This document shows, one piece after another, positions 34,971 to 45,047 of a DNA stretch of 64,000 nt. The stretch is from assembly GCA_023623175.1 (NCBI GenBank), contig JAMNXU010000019.1, forward strand, positions 49,561 through 113,560, in the 5' to 3' direction. This stretch comes from Bacillota bacterium (GTDB lineage Bacteria > Bacillota > Clostridia > Acetivibrionales > JAMNXU01). The notes under the pieces were generated by a model. The model was given only the letters and a program-made list of their open reading frames with translations. It ran no database searches and had not been told where the DNA came from. The translations under genes were made by a program, and so were the position numbers. Position 1 is the stretch's first letter, and each line of letters begins with the position of its first letter.

Positions 34971-37619
34971 ATGCAGAAACTCGGGATAAACGAATTAAGA
35001 GAGAAATACCTGCAATTTTTCGAGGGGAAAGGTCATTTGCGCCTGCCAAGTTTTTCGCTGATACCGCGAAATGACCCGAGCCTTTTACTGATAAACTCGG
35101 GCATGGCTCCGCTGAAACCCTATTTCACCGGCCAGGAGGAGCCTCCGAGGAGAAGGATTACCACCTGCCAGAAATGTATCAGGACTCCCGATATAGAAAA
35201 CGTTGGAAAGACCGCAAGACACGGAACCTTCTTTGAAATGCTCGGCAATTTCTCTTTCGGGGATTATTTCAAGAAAGAAGCTATCGCCTGGGCGTGGGAG
35301 TTTGTAACAAAAGTGCTTGAAATGCCGGAAGACAGGCTTTATGTTTCGATATACGAGGAAGACGACGAGACATTTGAAATATGGCACAGGGATATTGGTC
35401 TACCTGCCGACAGGATTTTCAGGATGGGCAAAAAGGACAACTTCTGGGAACATGGAACCGGACCCTGCGGCCCCTGCTCGGAGATTTACTTTGACCGCGG
35501 ACCGGAAAAGGGCTGCGGAAAAGAGGACTGCAAGGTGGGCTGTGACTGCGACAGGTACGTGGAGTTCTGGAACCTGGTATTTACCCAGTTCAACAGGGAC
35601 GAGGACGGAAATTACACGCCGCTGGCCCATCCCAATATAGACACGGGTCTCGGCCTTGAAAGGCTCGGCTGCATAATGCAGGGAGTCGACAATCTTTTTG
35701 AGGTGGACACGGTAAAAAGAATTCTTGAATATATATGCAAGCTCGCGGGAGTGGAGTACGGCAAATCGGAAAAGACTGACATTTCCATACGCGTCATAAC
35801 CGACCATATAAGGAGTACCGTTATGATGGTGTCCGACGGGATCCTGCCCTCCAACGAGGGACGCGGCTATGTCCTTAGAAGGCTTTTAAGAAGGGCTGCT
35901 CGCCACGGAAAGCTTCTGGGAATTGACGGACCGTTCCTTTACGATGTGGCGCCCGTCGTCGCTAGGGAATCAAAGGACGCGTACCCGGAACTTGTCGAGA
36001 AGATCGATTATATACAAAAAGTCATCAGGATCGAAGAGGAAAGATTCCAGGCGACAATTGACCAGGGCCTTCGTATATTGAACGAGTTTATAACCCAAAC
36101 CATCGAAGAAAACAAAAAAGTCCTTTCGGGAAGCATGGTGTTCAAGCTGCATGACACCTATGGTTTTCCCCTTGACCTGACAAAGGAGATTGCTGCCGAG
36201 AACGGGCTCGAAATCGATGAAGAGGGTTTCCGCAGGGAAATGGAGGAGCAGCGGGAAAAGGCCCGCGAAGCCCTGAAGAGCAAGGGCGGCTCCGCCTGGG
36301 ACGACAGCGTGTTTGCAAGACTGGACAAGAGCGCCAGGACCGAGTTCACCGGTTATGAACATGTTTGTGAAAAGGCAAGAATTTTATATATAATCCGCGA
36401 TGATGAGGAAATTGTCGACAATGCCCAGGAAGGAGACCGCATAACCGTCATACTTGACAGGACGCCTTTTTATGCCGAAAGCGGGGGCCAGGTCGGAGAC
36501 ACGGGCTATATCAGGACCGGGGATGGCGTCATACGCGTTGAAGACTGCAAAAAAACCAATGACGGCAAGCATCTCCACATTGGAGTCGTGGAAAAGGGAA
36601 TCATAGAAAAGGGCGCTGAAGCCGTAGCAGAAATTGACGCAAAACGCAGGAAACAGATTGCAAGAAATCACACGACCACGCATCTGCTGCATAAAGCCCT
36701 CAGGAAAGTCCTGGGGGACCATGTAAACCAGGCGGGATCGCTCGTAAGCCCTGACAGGCTGAGATTTGACTTTACGCATTTTTCTCCTGTCAGCGACGAA
36801 GACCTGAAAAAGATCGAGAATGAAGTCAATGAAAAGATCCTCGCGAATCTCCCCGTCACGGTGGAGGAAATGTCCCTCGAAGATGCGAAAAAGGCAGGTG
36901 CTACGGCCCTGTTCGGCGAAAAGTACGAGGACATTGTTCGGGTGGTGCGCATCGGTGATTACAGCATGGAACTGTGCGGCGGCACCCACCTCACCTCATC
37001 TTCCGAGGCTTCGCTCATAAAGATAGTGAGCGAGAGCGGCGTGGCTGCCGGTGTTAGAAGAATAGAAGCCCTGACCGGCGACGCGGCTATAAGGTATTAT
37101 AATGAAAGGGAAAGCCTGCTCAATGAGATAGCGGCAACGCTCAAATCAACGCCGCAGGATTCCCCGAGGAGAATTGAGACCCTGATCGGTGAACTGAAAG
37201 CCGCCGAGAAGGAAATAGAGGAACTCAGGAACAGGATAATCAGAAACTCTGTGGACGATGTCCTTTCAGGGGCTGTTGAAATTAAGGGGATTAAGCTCGT
37301 AACAGCAAGATTTGACCAGCTTGATATGGAAGGCCTCAGAAATACAGGAGACATGCTCAGGAACAGGATCGGGTCGGGCATTGTCGCTCTTGCCTCGGGC
37401 AATGGCGGAAAAGTAAGCTTTGTGGTGATGGCCACGAAGGATGTTGTGCAAAAAGGAATCCACGCGGGCAATATTGTGAAGGAAATAGCCAGGATTGCCG
37501 GGGGAGGAGGCGGCGGCCGCCCCGACATGGCCCAGGCCGGCGGCAGGGACGTGACAAAAATTGACGTGGCTTTGAAGCATGTTTCACAGGTTGTTGAGTC
37601 ACAAATAAAAGAGGGTTAA
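34971..37619 (+). CDS. alaS: Alanine--tRNA ligase
   Basis: 882 residues, the full length of AlaRS. It activates alanine and charges tRNA-Ala. The class II catalytic domain fills about 1-360 ([27 protein letters not shown]). The editing domain carries the zinc site HTTTHLLH near 567 and CGGTHL near 668, and the C-terminal DHHA1 region has [15 protein letters not shown] near 845. ATG 34971 has GGGGAGAG upstream. Regulation is by the T-box at 34470-34689. It is followed 61 bases later by the HIT gene. Confidence 0.97.
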   Translation: MQKLGINELREKYLQFFEGKGHLRLPSFSLIPRNDPSLLLINSGMAPLKPYFTGQEEPPRRRITTCQKCIRTPDIENVGKTARHGTFFEMLGNFSFGDYFKKEAIAWAWEFVTKVLEMPEDRLYVSIYEEDDETFEIWHRDIGLPADRIFRMGKKDNFWEHGTGPCGPCSEIYFDRGPEKGCGKEDCKVGCDCDRYVEFWNLVFTQFNRDEDGNYTPLAHPNIDTGLGLERLGCIMQGVDNLFEVDTVKRILEYICKLAGVEYGKSEKTDISIRVITDHIRSTVMMVSDGILPSNEGRGYVLRRLLRRAARHGKLLGIDGPFLYDVAPVVARESKDAYPELVEKIDYIQKVIRIEEERFQATIDQGLRILNEFITQTIEENKKVLSGSMVFKLHDTYGFPLDLTKEIAAENGLEIDEEGFRREMEEQREKAREALKSKGGSAWDDSVFARLDKSARTEFTGYEHVCEKARILYIIRDDEEIVDNAQEGDRITVILDRTPFYAESGGQVGDTGYIRTGDGVIRVEDCKKTNDGKHLHIGVVEKGIIEKGAEAVAEIDAKRRKQIARNHTTTHLLHKALRKVLGDHVNQAGSLVSPDRLRFDFTHFSPVSDEDLKKIENEVNEKILANLPVTVEEMSLEDAKKAGATALFGEKYEDIVRVVRIGDYSMELCGGTHLTSSSEASLIKIVSESGVAAGVRRIEALTGDAAIRYYNERESLLNEIAATLKSTPQDSPRRIETLIGELKAAEKEIEELRNRIIRNSVDDVLSGAVEIKGIKLVTARFDQLDMEGLRNTGDMLRNRIGSGIVALASGNGGKVSFVVMATKDVVQKGIHAGNIVKEIARIAGGGGGGRPDMAQAGGRDVTKIDVALKHVSQVVESQIKEG

Positions 37620-37680
37620 CCCGAGATGCGATAAAGGCGCGAATGCAATATGATAATATAATGAAACGGAGGTTGTTTAA

Positions 37681-38025
37681 ATGGACGGATGCATTTTTTG
37701 CAAAATAATAAAGGGAGAGATCGGTTCCACCAAGGTTTACGAGAATGACAAGGTATTGGCGTTTAAGGACATTAATCCCGTCGCTCCCGTCCACATATTG
37801 ATCGTGCCGAAGGAGCACATAGCCAATGTCAATGAGCTGACACCGGAAAATGCGGGCGTTCTGGCGGACATACACCTTGCCGCTAAAGAAATAGCCCAAA
37901 AACTTGGCATTGCTGAAAAGGGCTACAGGCTGATAAACAACTGCGGCGCCGACGCCGGTCAGACAGTGTTCCACCTTCATTATCACCTGATAGGAGGAAC
38001 TCCGCTCGGAGCAAAGCTTATATAG
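37681..38025 (+). CDS. HIT family protein (HinT-like)
   Basis: 114 residues, a cytosolic nucleotide hydrolase of the histidine-triad family. The N-terminal CIFCKIIKGEI has the zinc-site cysteines and the catalytic triad is in VFHLHYHLIGG near residue 100. Members hydrolyse AMP-lysine or AMP-NH2 type phosphoramidates and can act on aminoacyl adenylates, which suits a location after alaS, although that link is inference. ATG 37681 has CGGAGG upstream. Confidence 0.92.
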   Translation: MDGCIFCKIIKGEIGSTKVYENDKVLAFKDINPVAPVHILIVPKEHIANVNELTPENAGVLADIHLAAKEIAQKLGIAEKGYRLINNCGADAGQTVFHLHYHLIGGTPLGAKLI

Positions 38026-38093
38026 TGCCAAAAACCCGGGCTTATAAAACCTGGTACAGGAAACGGCCGGCCCGTGGCGCGCTGAACTTTTTG

Positions 38094-38123
38094 TTGACTT
38101 TGTTTTTGTAAATAATATATAAT
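38094..38123 (+). promoter_or_regulatory. Promoter of rpsU-yqeY
   Basis: TTGACT (38094-38099), 18-base spacer, TATAAT (38118-38123), about 100 bases before rpsU. Confidence 0.7.
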
Positions 38124-38221
38124 ATAAGATGTGCTGATTTACGTTTATTTGTAGCAGTATTCGCAGCAGGAAACACAGCTTATTCCTGGCACAATTGTTA
38201 CCATCGGAGGGAGGGAAGTAC

Positions 38222-38398
38222 GTGTCGGTAATAAGAGTCAAAGAGAACGAATCACTTGACAGTGCTCTTAAGAGATTCAAAAGGCAGTGCGCAAAAGCGG
38301 GTGTGCTGGCTGAAGTAAGAAAAAGAGAGCATTATGAAAAGCCAAGTGTGAGAAGAAAAAAGAAATCTGAAGCTGCAAGAAAGAGAAGGTTTAAATAA
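38222..38398 (+). CDS. rpsU: 30S ribosomal protein S21
   Basis: 58 residues, very basic, starting [20 protein letters not shown] and ending [12 protein letters not shown], typical of bS21. It joins the 30S subunit near the anti-Shine-Dalgarno end of 16S rRNA and helps initiation. GTG 38222 has an excellent GGAGGGAGGG site. It is followed 15 bases later by yqeY, the conserved rpsU-yqeY pair of Firmicutes. Confidence 0.97.
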   Translation: MSVIRVKENESLDSALKRFKRQCAKAGVLAEVRKREHYEKPSVRRKKKSEAARKRRFK

Positions 38399-38413
38399 GG
38401 GAGGCTTCTGATA

Positions 38414-38857
38414 ATGTCCCTTAAGGCACAACTGCTTGAAGAAATGAAAGCTGCCATGAAAAACAGGGATGTGATTCGCAAAAACGCCATCCAGATGGTA
38501 AGGTCGGCAGTGCTTCAGGTTGAAAAAGACAATAAAACGACCCTTGATGACGATGGTATAATAGATATAATCGCAAAGGAAGTCAAGAAAAGGAAAGAAG
38601 CTCTACCGGAATTCGAGAAAAGCGGAAGGCAGGATCTCATTGATAACCTAAAAGGTGAGATAGAAGTTTTGATGGAGTTTCTGCCTGAGCAACTCAGCGA
38701 AGGGGAAATCGAAGCAATTGTAAGGCAGGCTATAAGCGATACCGGAGCAACTTCGGCCAGAGACATGGGAAAGGTTATGCAGGCAGTTATGCCTAAGATT
38801 AAGGGCAGAGCTGACGGCAAGGTTGTAAATCAAATAGTTCGAAAGTTATTGTCATAG
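38414..38857 (+). CDS. yqeY: GatB/YqeY domain protein
   Basis: 147 residues, all helical, with the YqeY pattern MKAAMKNRDVIRKNAIQMVR at the start and DMGKVMQAVMPKIKGRADGK near the end. The C-terminal part is related to the tRNA-binding tail domain of GatB; family members are thought to bind tRNA or take part in amidation, but the role is not settled. ATG 38414 has GGGAGG upstream. It ends at a clear terminator. Confidence 0.92.
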   Translation: MSLKAQLLEEMKAAMKNRDVIRKNAIQMVRSAVLQVEKDNKTTLDDDGIIDIIAKEVKKRKEALPEFEKSGRQDLIDNLKGEIEVLMEFLPEQLSEGEIEAIVRQAISDTGATSARDMGKVMQAVMPKIKGRADGKVVNQIVRKLLS

Positions 38858-38871
38858 TTCCTGATAAAAAG

Positions 38872-38900
38872 TCCGGCAAAAACAGCCGGATTTTTATTTT
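38872..38900 (+). terminator. Rho-independent terminator after yqeY
   Basis: TCCGGC (38872-38877), loop AAAAACA, GCCGGA (38885-38890), followed by TTTTTATTTT. Confidence 0.9.
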
Positions 38901-39014
38901 GCAAACAAAAAATTAATCTCTGCAGGTAAGAATAAACTTCGCATTCTCATTAATCTGGTTTGATAATAACCAGCTATACTTGTTTTTCAATATTAAAATT
39001 TATGCGATTTTTTA

Positions 39015-39043
39015 TTGCAACTTATTTACAAATATTATAAAAT
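39015..39043 (+). promoter_or_regulatory. Probable promoter of an unidentified RNA
   Basis: TTGCAA (39015-39020), 17-base spacer, TAAAAT (39038-39043). The TAAAATATAGT segment is identical to the -10 region of the promoter at 22722, which supports a real promoter. Confidence 0.6.
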
Positions 39044-39049
39044 ATAGTA

Positions 39050-39416
39050 AAATATGAGCATAACAACAGGATATCTGAACTGCAATGAATATGAAGAGAA
39101 TGATGGAATTATTCATCCCTGATCTACAGGGAAAAGGGGGGTGGGAGAACGGCAGATGCCGATGAGGTAAAATTCTATCAAACTATTAATACTGAACGAG
39201 CAAGGGGGGATTGCCAAAAAAATATAAGAAAGTAAGTATTTAGATTAATCCAATTTGTTGAATTACTGTAAAGGTTATTTAATACGTTAAATGCAGCCGA
39301 TAGCTGATCAGGATGAAATGTTCTGAAATGTTCAGTATGAAAAGCAAACAGCGGGTAATGGGTCGGCTTTGCAGCCGTAAGGAAAGTTGTGAGAGCCAGG
39401 GAGCTCTCACTTTTTT
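39050..39416 (+). ncRNA. Candidate non-coding RNA of about 365 nt, family not recognised
   Basis: The interval between the promoter at 39015 and a strong terminator at 39389-39416 has no gene of normal size. It contains G-rich stretches, a hairpin CGGCTTTGCAGCCG near 39364-39377, and a possible 26-codon frame (ATG at about 39085, ending TGA near 39164) without a good binding site. The 3' part, GCAAACAGCGGGTAATGGGTC, has a faint look of a riboswitch core, but it fits no class I can name. It could be a trans-acting RNA, or a leader regulating the nitroreductase gene 85 bases downstream by termination. Confidence 0.5.
39389..39416 (+). terminator. Rho-independent terminator before the nitroreductase gene
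   Basis: GTGAGAGC (39389-39396), six-base loop, GCTCTCAC (39403-39410), then six T. Confidence 0.9.
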
Positions 39417-39499
39417 GCTTCGGCATATTTGACGTTTGCGGCCGTGATATTTGTATTGTATAATATTGACATTGAAAGTACAGGCAGGAGGTTGATTGT

Positions 39500-40009
39500 A
39501 TGGACGTCCTGGAAGCAATATATACCCGCAGAAGCATAAGAAAATACACCGGTCAGCCGGTTGATGACGAACAAATGCAGAAGATACTGAAAGCAGGGTT
39601 TGCAGCGCCTTCGGCAAACAATAAGCAACCCTGGCATTTTATAATTATTCGTGAAAAAGACACGCTCGAAAAAATAGCCGAAAAACATCCCTATGCCAAA
39701 ATGCTCGTTCAGGCCGGCTGTGGAATCATCGTATGCGGAGATACCGAAAAGGAGGACAGGACAGGATACCTTGTCGAAGACTGCTCAGCGGCTATCGAAA
39801 ACATGCTGCTGGCAATCCATGGGTTGGGACTTGGCGCCGTATGGTGCGGACTGTATCCCAACACGGAAAGAACCGCATTTATTTCTGAGCTCCTCGGATT
39901 ACCCGGTACTGTAATTCCCGTAGGTTTGATAGTGGTAGGCCACAAGGCCGAGGAAAAGGAACCCTCATCAAGATATGACGAGTCCCGGATACACTACGAG
40001 CGTTGGTAA
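39500..40009 (+). CDS. Nitroreductase family protein
   Basis: 169 residues, an FMN-dependent oxidoreductase of the small clostridial type. It has the FMN-phosphate motif TRRSIRKYTGQPV at residues 10-22, the SANNKQPWHFIII segment near 37, and GLGLGAVWCGLYP near 112. It uses NAD(P)H to reduce nitro groups, quinones or other acceptors; the natural substrate is unknown. ATG 39500 has AGGAGG upstream. It lies directly behind the terminator of the candidate RNA and may be controlled by read-through. Confidence 0.9.
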   Translation: MDVLEAIYTRRSIRKYTGQPVDDEQMQKILKAGFAAPSANNKQPWHFIIIREKDTLEKIAEKHPYAKMLVQAGCGIIVCGDTEKEDRTGYLVEDCSAAIENMLLAIHGLGLGAVWCGLYPNTERTAFISELLGLPGTVIPVGLIVVGHKAEEKEPSSRYDESRIHYERW

Positions 40010-40152
40010 TACGTGGTGCATCTTCGGCTAAAAGTTTTCCATAAATTGCAGAAAGGATATTCCATGGTTGCGCTAACAAAGGATTCCGGGATTGTAAAAA
40101 GCAGCTCCAATCGGGTGAAAGGAACATTCCAATCCCGGGGAGGGGGGTTTTT

Positions 40153-40443
40153 GTGAAAAAAAGAGTATTTATATCATGCCTTTTATTTATTGTTTTTTCA
40201 TTTATATTAACAGGATGCATGCCCGGCGACGGGACGCACACCCCGGAAAAACCCGCAGGTTTTTTATGGGGGATATGGCATGGCTGGATCGCGCCGGTTT
40301 CGCTTATTATAGGCCTGTTTAAGAAAAATGTCAGGATATATGAAGTAATGAACAAGGGCTGGTGGTACGACCTGGGATTTTATATGGCAGTAATAAGCGG
40401 ATTTGGTGGATTGAACCTTGTCAGGAGAAAAAGCGGGAGATAG
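40153..40443 (+). CDS. Small membrane lipoprotein-like protein of unknown function
   Basis: 96 residues. The N-terminus has a lipoprotein signal with lipobox LTGC (Cys22). Two further hydrophobic segments (WHGWIAPVSLIIGLF, and LGFYMAVISGFGGLNLV near the end) make it membrane embedded. GxWHGWIAPVSLI-type small proteins recur in Firmicutes without assigned function. GTG 40153 follows a GGGGAGGGGGG tract; spacing to it is acceptable. No clear operon partner; glycerate kinase starts 77 bases later. Confidence 0.6.
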   Translation: MKKRVFISCLLFIVFSFILTGCMPGDGTHTPEKPAGFLWGIWHGWIAPVSLIIGLFKKNVRIYEVMNKGWWYDLGFYMAVISGFGGLNLVRRKSGR

Positions 40444-40520
40444 TTTTTAAGTGTATAATTGTAAAATTATAATATGAATTTCAGGCAATAAAACAAATCA
40501 CAACGGAAGGATCAAACACG

Positions 40521-41660
40521 ATGAAAATAGTTGTTGCGCCGGATTCATTCAAAGGCAGCCTCTCAGCCCTCCAGGTTGCCGAGAATATTAGGACGGGCAT
40601 TCTCAGGGTGTATGAAGACGCGGAGATTGTATGCGTGCCCATGGCGGACGGCGGAGAAGGGACAGTGGAAGCGCTGGTCGACGCCACGGGGGGACGCATT
40701 TTCAGGCTTAATGTGAAAGGCCCGCTGCTCGAAGATGTGGAGGCCTTTTACGGGGTGCTCGGAGACGGCAAAACTGCGGTTATTGAAATGGCAGCGGCGT
40801 CCGGGCTGCCGCTTGTGCCGCCGGAACTGAGAAATCCGATGAAAACGACAGCCTTTGGTACCGGAGAATTAATCAGGGATGCCCTCGACAGGGGGTGCAG
40901 GAATTTTATCATCGGTATCGGGGGAAGCGCGACCAATGACGGCGGCTTCGGCATGCTGAAAGCACTGGGCGTTAAATTCCTGGACCGCGACGGGAAGGAT
41001 ATAGGATTTGGCGGCGAAGCCCTTAACCGGCTTGAGAAAATAGACCTGTCCGGAATGGACGAAAGGCTAAAGGAATGCAGGATTACAGCCGCATGTGACG
41101 TCAATAATCCGCTTATTGGCCCGAAAGGAGCCACATATGTTTTCGGCCCTCAAAAGGGAGCCACTGGCGAAATGCTCGAAATCCTCGACAGGGGGCTTGC
41201 TAACTACGCGGAAAAAATCAGGGCGTGCCTGGGAATTGACGTTGCAGATTATCCCGGGGCGGGAGCCGCAGGGGGAATGGGCGCAGGTCTGCTTGCATTC
41301 CTGGGAGCGGAACTGAAAAGGGGAACAGAGATTGTTATTGAAACTACCGGACTGGACAGGCATGTGCAGGACGCGGATCTTGTCATTACCGGAGAAGGTA
41401 TGATGGATTATCAGACCCAGTTTGGTAAAACCCCCTACGGCGTTGCCATGACGGCAAAAAAATACGGGGTGCCTGTAATTGCGCTCGTCGGTTCGATAGG
41501 AAAAGACGCCCGCGTATTGTTTGACAAAGGCATTGACAGTATATTTTCGATTGTCGACAGGCCGATGTCCCTTGATGAGGCAATGAAAAACTGCGCTTTG
41601 TTGTTACAGGACGCAGCAGAAAGGGTAATCAGGTTATACAGGATTTCTGCGAAGCACTGA
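40521..41660 (+). CDS. Glycerate kinase
   Basis: 379 residues, the GlxK/GarK family that phosphorylates D-glycerate to 2-phosphoglycerate. The conserved opening APDSFKGSLSALQVAENI, ADGGEGTVEALVDATGG near residue 42, IGGSATNDGGFGML near 132 and ITGEGMMDYQTQFGKTP near 290 are all present. The product is a substrate of phosphoglycerate mutase, whose gene gpmI lies 0.8 kb downstream on the same strand, so this may be a glycerate-salvage group. ATG 40521 has GGAAGGA upstream. Confidence 0.95.
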   Translation: MKIVVAPDSFKGSLSALQVAENIRTGILRVYEDAEIVCVPMADGGEGTVEALVDATGGRIFRLNVKGPLLEDVEAFYGVLGDGKTAVIEMAAASGLPLVPPELRNPMKTTAFGTGELIRDALDRGCRNFIIGIGGSATNDGGFGMLKALGVKFLDRDGKDIGFGGEALNRLEKIDLSGMDERLKECRITAACDVNNPLIGPKGATYVFGPQKGATGEMLEILDRGLANYAEKIRACLGIDVADYPGAGAAGGMGAGLLAFLGAELKRGTEIVIETTGLDRHVQDADLVITGEGMMDYQTQFGKTPYGVAMTAKKYGVPVIALVGSIGKDARVLFDKGIDSIFSIVDRPMSLDEAMKNCALLLQDAAERVIRLYRISAKH

Positions 41661-41699
41661 AGAGGTTTCGCATTTTTTCGGAAAGAGAGGAAATGCCGG

Positions 41700-42356
41700 T
41701 TGAAGCTTGTTGATCTTTCTCACAGGATCTGCAATGATATGCCCGTTTACCCGGGAGATGCGGCGGTATCATTAACGCCAGCGGCTTTTCTCGACAGGGA
41801 CGGGTATAATAATTTCAGCCTGACAACGGTAATGCATGCGGGAACCCATGTTGATTCCCCGATGCATCTCACGCGCTGCCGCAGGTTTATTTCCGAAATA
41901 CCACCGGAGAATTTCACGGGCCGCGGAATCCTGCTCGACGTGAGGGGTCAGCAGATAATTGAAACCAGGGCCGGTTATGAAAAAAATATTGAAGAAGGCT
42001 CTGTTTTACTGCTGTATACGGGCTGGGACAGGCTTTATGGAAAAGACGAATACTATGCGGACCATCCCTGCATCAGCGCGGAACTTGGCGAATTAATCGT
42101 GAAAAAGGGCGTCAGGGCCGTCGGAATAGACTGTCCTTCCCCGGACAAACCTCCTTTTCCGATACATAGGTTGTTGCTGGAGAACAACATATTTATCCTG
42201 GAAAATTTAACTAACCTTGACAGGCTGCTTGATGCCTGGAATTTTGAAGTTTTCGCGTTTCCTCTGAAAATTGACGCTGACAGCTCGCCTGTCAGGGCAG
42301 TGGCAAGAGTTTATGACAGGAAATGGCCGGAGAGGACCGACAGTAAGAAACGGTGA
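41700..42356 (+). CDS. Cyclase family protein (KynB-like metal-dependent hydrolase)
   Basis: 218 residues. The metal-binding motif HxGTHxDxPxH is clear in MHAGTHVDSPMHL near residue 45, and the family start LVDLSHRICNDMPVYPGD is present, as is VGIDCPSPDKPPFPIHRLLL near 142. Members include kynurenine formamidase and isatin hydrolase, but most are of unknown substrate; no tryptophan-degradation genes are nearby. TTG 41700 is used because GAGG lies about eight bases upstream and the encoded N-terminus fits the family. Confidence 0.88.
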   Translation: MKLVDLSHRICNDMPVYPGDAAVSLTPAAFLDRDGYNNFSLTTVMHAGTHVDSPMHLTRCRRFISEIPPENFTGRGILLDVRGQQIIETRAGYEKNIEEGSVLLLYTGWDRLYGKDEYYADHPCISAELGELIVKKGVRAVGIDCPSPDKPPFPIHRLLLENNIFILENLTNLDRLLDAWNFEVFAFPLKIDADSSPVRAVARVYDRKWPERTDSKKR

Positions 42357-42453
42357 TTAAAGCTGATTACGGGCTTTTTGATAAGAGTGTTTGATGGAAG
42401 CAGTCGATGAGATAGTCGATGGAGATGTTGAATTACTTTGAGGAGGGGTTGGC

Positions 42454-44097
42454 GTGCTTGTAAAATCGAAACGTTTTACCGGTGTTGAAGGGCCGCTTGT
42501 GGTTGTGGTAATGGATGGCATAGCGCTGTCGCAAAATACCGTGGGAAATGCTGTGGCACAGGCTTATACGCCCACGCTTGATTATCTCATGGCAAATTAT
42601 CCGTGGCTTCGCCTGAAAGCACACGGAACCGCCGTAGGTTTGCCGAGCGATGACGATATGGGCAATTCGGAAGTGGGGCATAATGCCATCGGTGCGGGAC
42701 AGGTATACAGCCAGGGAGCCAAACTGGTATCTGAGGCCATAGCCAATGGGAGCCTGTTCAACGGTAAGGCCTGGAAAGAGGTAACAGAGAACTGCAGGGC
42801 CAATAATTCGGTACTTCATTTTATAGGACTGTTTTCCGACGGCAACGTTCATTCCCATATAGACCATTTAAAGGCCCTGATTGTGAGGGCTAAAAATGAA
42901 AACCTGGGAAAAGTCAGGGTACATATATTACTCGACGGACGCGATGTGGGAGAGACATCGGCGCTTGAGTACATTGAGCCTTTCGAGGCTTTTCTTGATG
43001 AACTGCGCAGCGACGATTTTGACGTGAAGATTGCCAGCGGCGGCGGAAGAATGAAAATAACAATGGACCGCTACGAAGCGGACTGGGGAATGGTGGAACG
43101 GGGCTGGAAAACCCACGTGCTGGGCGAGGGAAGGTATTTTTCGTCAGCCAGGGAAGCGGTTCTCACCTACAGGAACGAACTGTCCGTTATTGACCAGGAT
43201 CTGCCGCCTTTTGTCATTGCCGAGAACGGCAAACCCGTCGGGACGATCAACGATGGAGACAGCGTGGTTTTCTTCAATTTCCGGGGAGACAGGGCCATTG
43301 AAATAAGCAGGGCGTTTGAAGAAAAGGATTTTGACAAGTTTGACAGGGGACGCGTACCCAGGGTTGTTTACGCGGGTATGCTTGAATACGACGGCGACCT
43401 GAAAATTCCTTCAAGGTATCTCGTCAGCCCTCCGCTTATTAAAAACACTATGGGAGAATACCTCGCAAGAACCGGGGTAACACAGCTGGCCATAGCGGAA
43501 ACTCAGAAATTCGGACATGTCACCTATTTCTGGAACGGAAACCGCAGCGGAAAATTTGACGAAAATACCGAAACCTATATTGAGATACCTTCGGACAGGG
43601 TGCCCTTTGACGAGCGCCCCTGGATGAAGGCTGCGGAAATAACCGATGAACTGATAAACCAGTTAAAACTGAACAAACACAAGTTTGTCAGGATTAATTA
43701 CGCCAACGGCGACATGGTGGGACATACGGGCAATTTTGCCGCGACAAAAATAGCGGTGGAAACGGTGGACTTGTGCATAGGGCGCCTTCTTCCCGTTTTG
43801 GATTCCCTCGGAGGAGTTGCCATAATCACGGCGGACCACGGAAATGCCGACGAAATGTACGAAATAAACAAAAAGACCGGAGAACCCATTCTTGACGCGG
43901 ACGGTAAAATCAAGGCCAAAACAAGCCATACTCTCAACAGGGTTCCGTGCATTTTCTATGACAACTTCAAAAACAGGGAATACAGGGTCGTTCCCGGTGA
44001 ATACGGACTGGCCAACATTGCTGCTACCGCAGTCAGCCTGCTGGGATATGAAGCTCCTGACATCTGGGAAAAGCCCATGATTGAGTTTGTAAAATAG
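42454..44097 (+). CDS. gpmI: 2,3-bisphosphoglycerate-independent phosphoglycerate mutase
   Basis: 547 residues, a two-metal cytosolic enzyme interconverting 3- and 2-phosphoglycerate in glycolysis. The alkaline-phosphatase-superfamily metal site begins with Asp21 (VVVVMDGIALS), the phosphorylated Ser72 is in DDMGNSEVGHNAIG, and the C-terminal ITADHGNADEMYE supplies further ligands. HSHIDHL and RVHILLDGRDVGETSALEYI mark the transferase domain. It is slightly longer than the common ~510-residue form. GTG 42454 has GGAGGGG upstream. It follows glycerate kinase and the cyclase gene. Confidence 0.95.
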   Translation: MLVKSKRFTGVEGPLVVVVMDGIALSQNTVGNAVAQAYTPTLDYLMANYPWLRLKAHGTAVGLPSDDDMGNSEVGHNAIGAGQVYSQGAKLVSEAIANGSLFNGKAWKEVTENCRANNSVLHFIGLFSDGNVHSHIDHLKALIVRAKNENLGKVRVHILLDGRDVGETSALEYIEPFEAFLDELRSDDFDVKIASGGGRMKITMDRYEADWGMVERGWKTHVLGEGRYFSSAREAVLTYRNELSVIDQDLPPFVIAENGKPVGTINDGDSVVFFNFRGDRAIEISRAFEEKDFDKFDRGRVPRVVYAGMLEYDGDLKIPSRYLVSPPLIKNTMGEYLARTGVTQLAIAETQKFGHVTYFWNGNRSGKFDENTETYIEIPSDRVPFDERPWMKAAEITDELINQLKLNKHKFVRINYANGDMVGHTGNFAATKIAVETVDLCIGRLLPVLDSLGGVAIITADHGNADEMYEINKKTGEPILDADGKIKAKTSHTLNRVPCIFYDNFKNREYRVVPGEYGLANIAATAVSLLGYEAPDIWEKPMIEFVK

Positions 44098-44129
44098 CCG
44101 ATATAAAACCAGGAAGGCAGGTAACAAGC

Positions 44130-44438
44130 ATGTACAATTACGATCCGGAAATACTCAGGAAGTACGCTGCCCGGCTCTACGAGCAGGCTGTCAATATGAG
44201 CTGGAAATATGCCATAGGCGGATACATTATAGGTTCGGTTTTTGGATCCGCCATTGGCGGCCTGACATCGTCCATTCCGGCCAAAGTCACAAGCGTTTTG
44301 CTCAACGGGTTTATTGGGATGCTTATAGGTTATTACACCGGCAGGGAAAAGGCCCAGGACGAGAGGGCAAAAGCTCACCTGATAATGCTGCAGCTCCAGA
44401 TCGAGGAGAATACAAGGAGGAGAATGTCCGGGGAATAA
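44130..44438 (+). CDS. Small membrane protein of unknown function with glycine-zipper helices
   Basis: 102 residues. Two hydrophobic helices rich in small residues (YAIGGYIIGSVFGSAIGGL, residues 27-45, and LLNGFIGMLIGYYTG, 57-71) are followed by a charged helical tail. This is a glycine-zipper pattern; no family is recognised. ATG 44130 has AGGAAGG upstream. It begins 32 bases after gpmI and ends at a terminator, so it is probably the last gene of that operon. Confidence 0.65.
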   Translation: MYNYDPEILRKYAARLYEQAVNMSWKYAIGGYIIGSVFGSAIGGLTSSIPAKVTSVLLNGFIGMLIGYYTGREKAQDERAKAHLIMLQLQIEENTRRRMSGE

Positions 44439-44471
44439 ATACGAAAGGTAATAATAACGGAATTTTGTCAT

Positions 44472-44500
44472 GCCGCACATATGCGGCTTTTGTTTTTTTA
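44472..44500 (+). terminator. Rho-independent terminator after the gpmI operon
   Basis: GCCGCA (44472-44477), loop CATA, TGCGGC (44482-44487), then TTTTGTTTTTTT. Confidence 0.9.
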
Positions 44501-45047
44501 TATACATTTTTGCGTGTGGGGCGGCAATGTGCGCATGATATGGATAATATCTTCAGAATGTGTTATAATATCTATGAAACTACATGTCACAATCTTATGG
44601 TTTTATGAGCAAAGCAGCATGCTGCAAACCAGCCGTGTATATTATTTAAATTCGCGATTGATCGCGATTGATTGCCATTTATCCGAGCTGATATGCCCAG
44701 TACAGCCAAAAGGTAAATTCAGACACGCATTGCAAGTATAATAAGAAATATTACCCATATAATAAATAATACAGAATAAATTCATGCAAAAATAAGTTTT
44801 ATTTATTTTTTAAGTTATTATTTCAAATATTTACTGCTTAAATTATGGAAAAATTGCCTTCTGTTCACAGCCGGCGCAGTCTTAATCTTTATTGCCGCTT
44901 AATGATTAAAATTATTCCAATAACCTAATAATTTTGAATAATCAATATTTGCAGCAGCTAACTGAAAATTGAATAACGAAAAAATTGAATAACAATTGAA
45001 CCTGGAAAACTCATATTCTTATTAATATATTTTAGGGAGTGTATGAA
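44501..45047. other. AT-rich intergenic region
   Basis: No supportable gene. It has small duplications, such as CGCGATTGAT twice near 44653-44673 and AATTGAATAAC twice near 44967-44996, and several TATAAT-like hexamers (for example 44566). A promoter for the next gene must lie here, but no complete pair stands out. Confidence 0.4.

Noticed and set aside
37357..38280. 307-residue minus-strand frame
   Set aside because: Antisense across the end of alaS and the HIT gene.
39330..39390. Cyclic-di-GMP (GEMM) riboswitch
   Set aside because: GCAAAC and GTAAGG segments recall the core, but the tetraloop, receptor and pairing pattern do not fit.
44481..44741. 86-residue frame downstream of the gpmI operon
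   Set aside because: It starts inside the terminator hairpin, has no binding site and an implausible composition.
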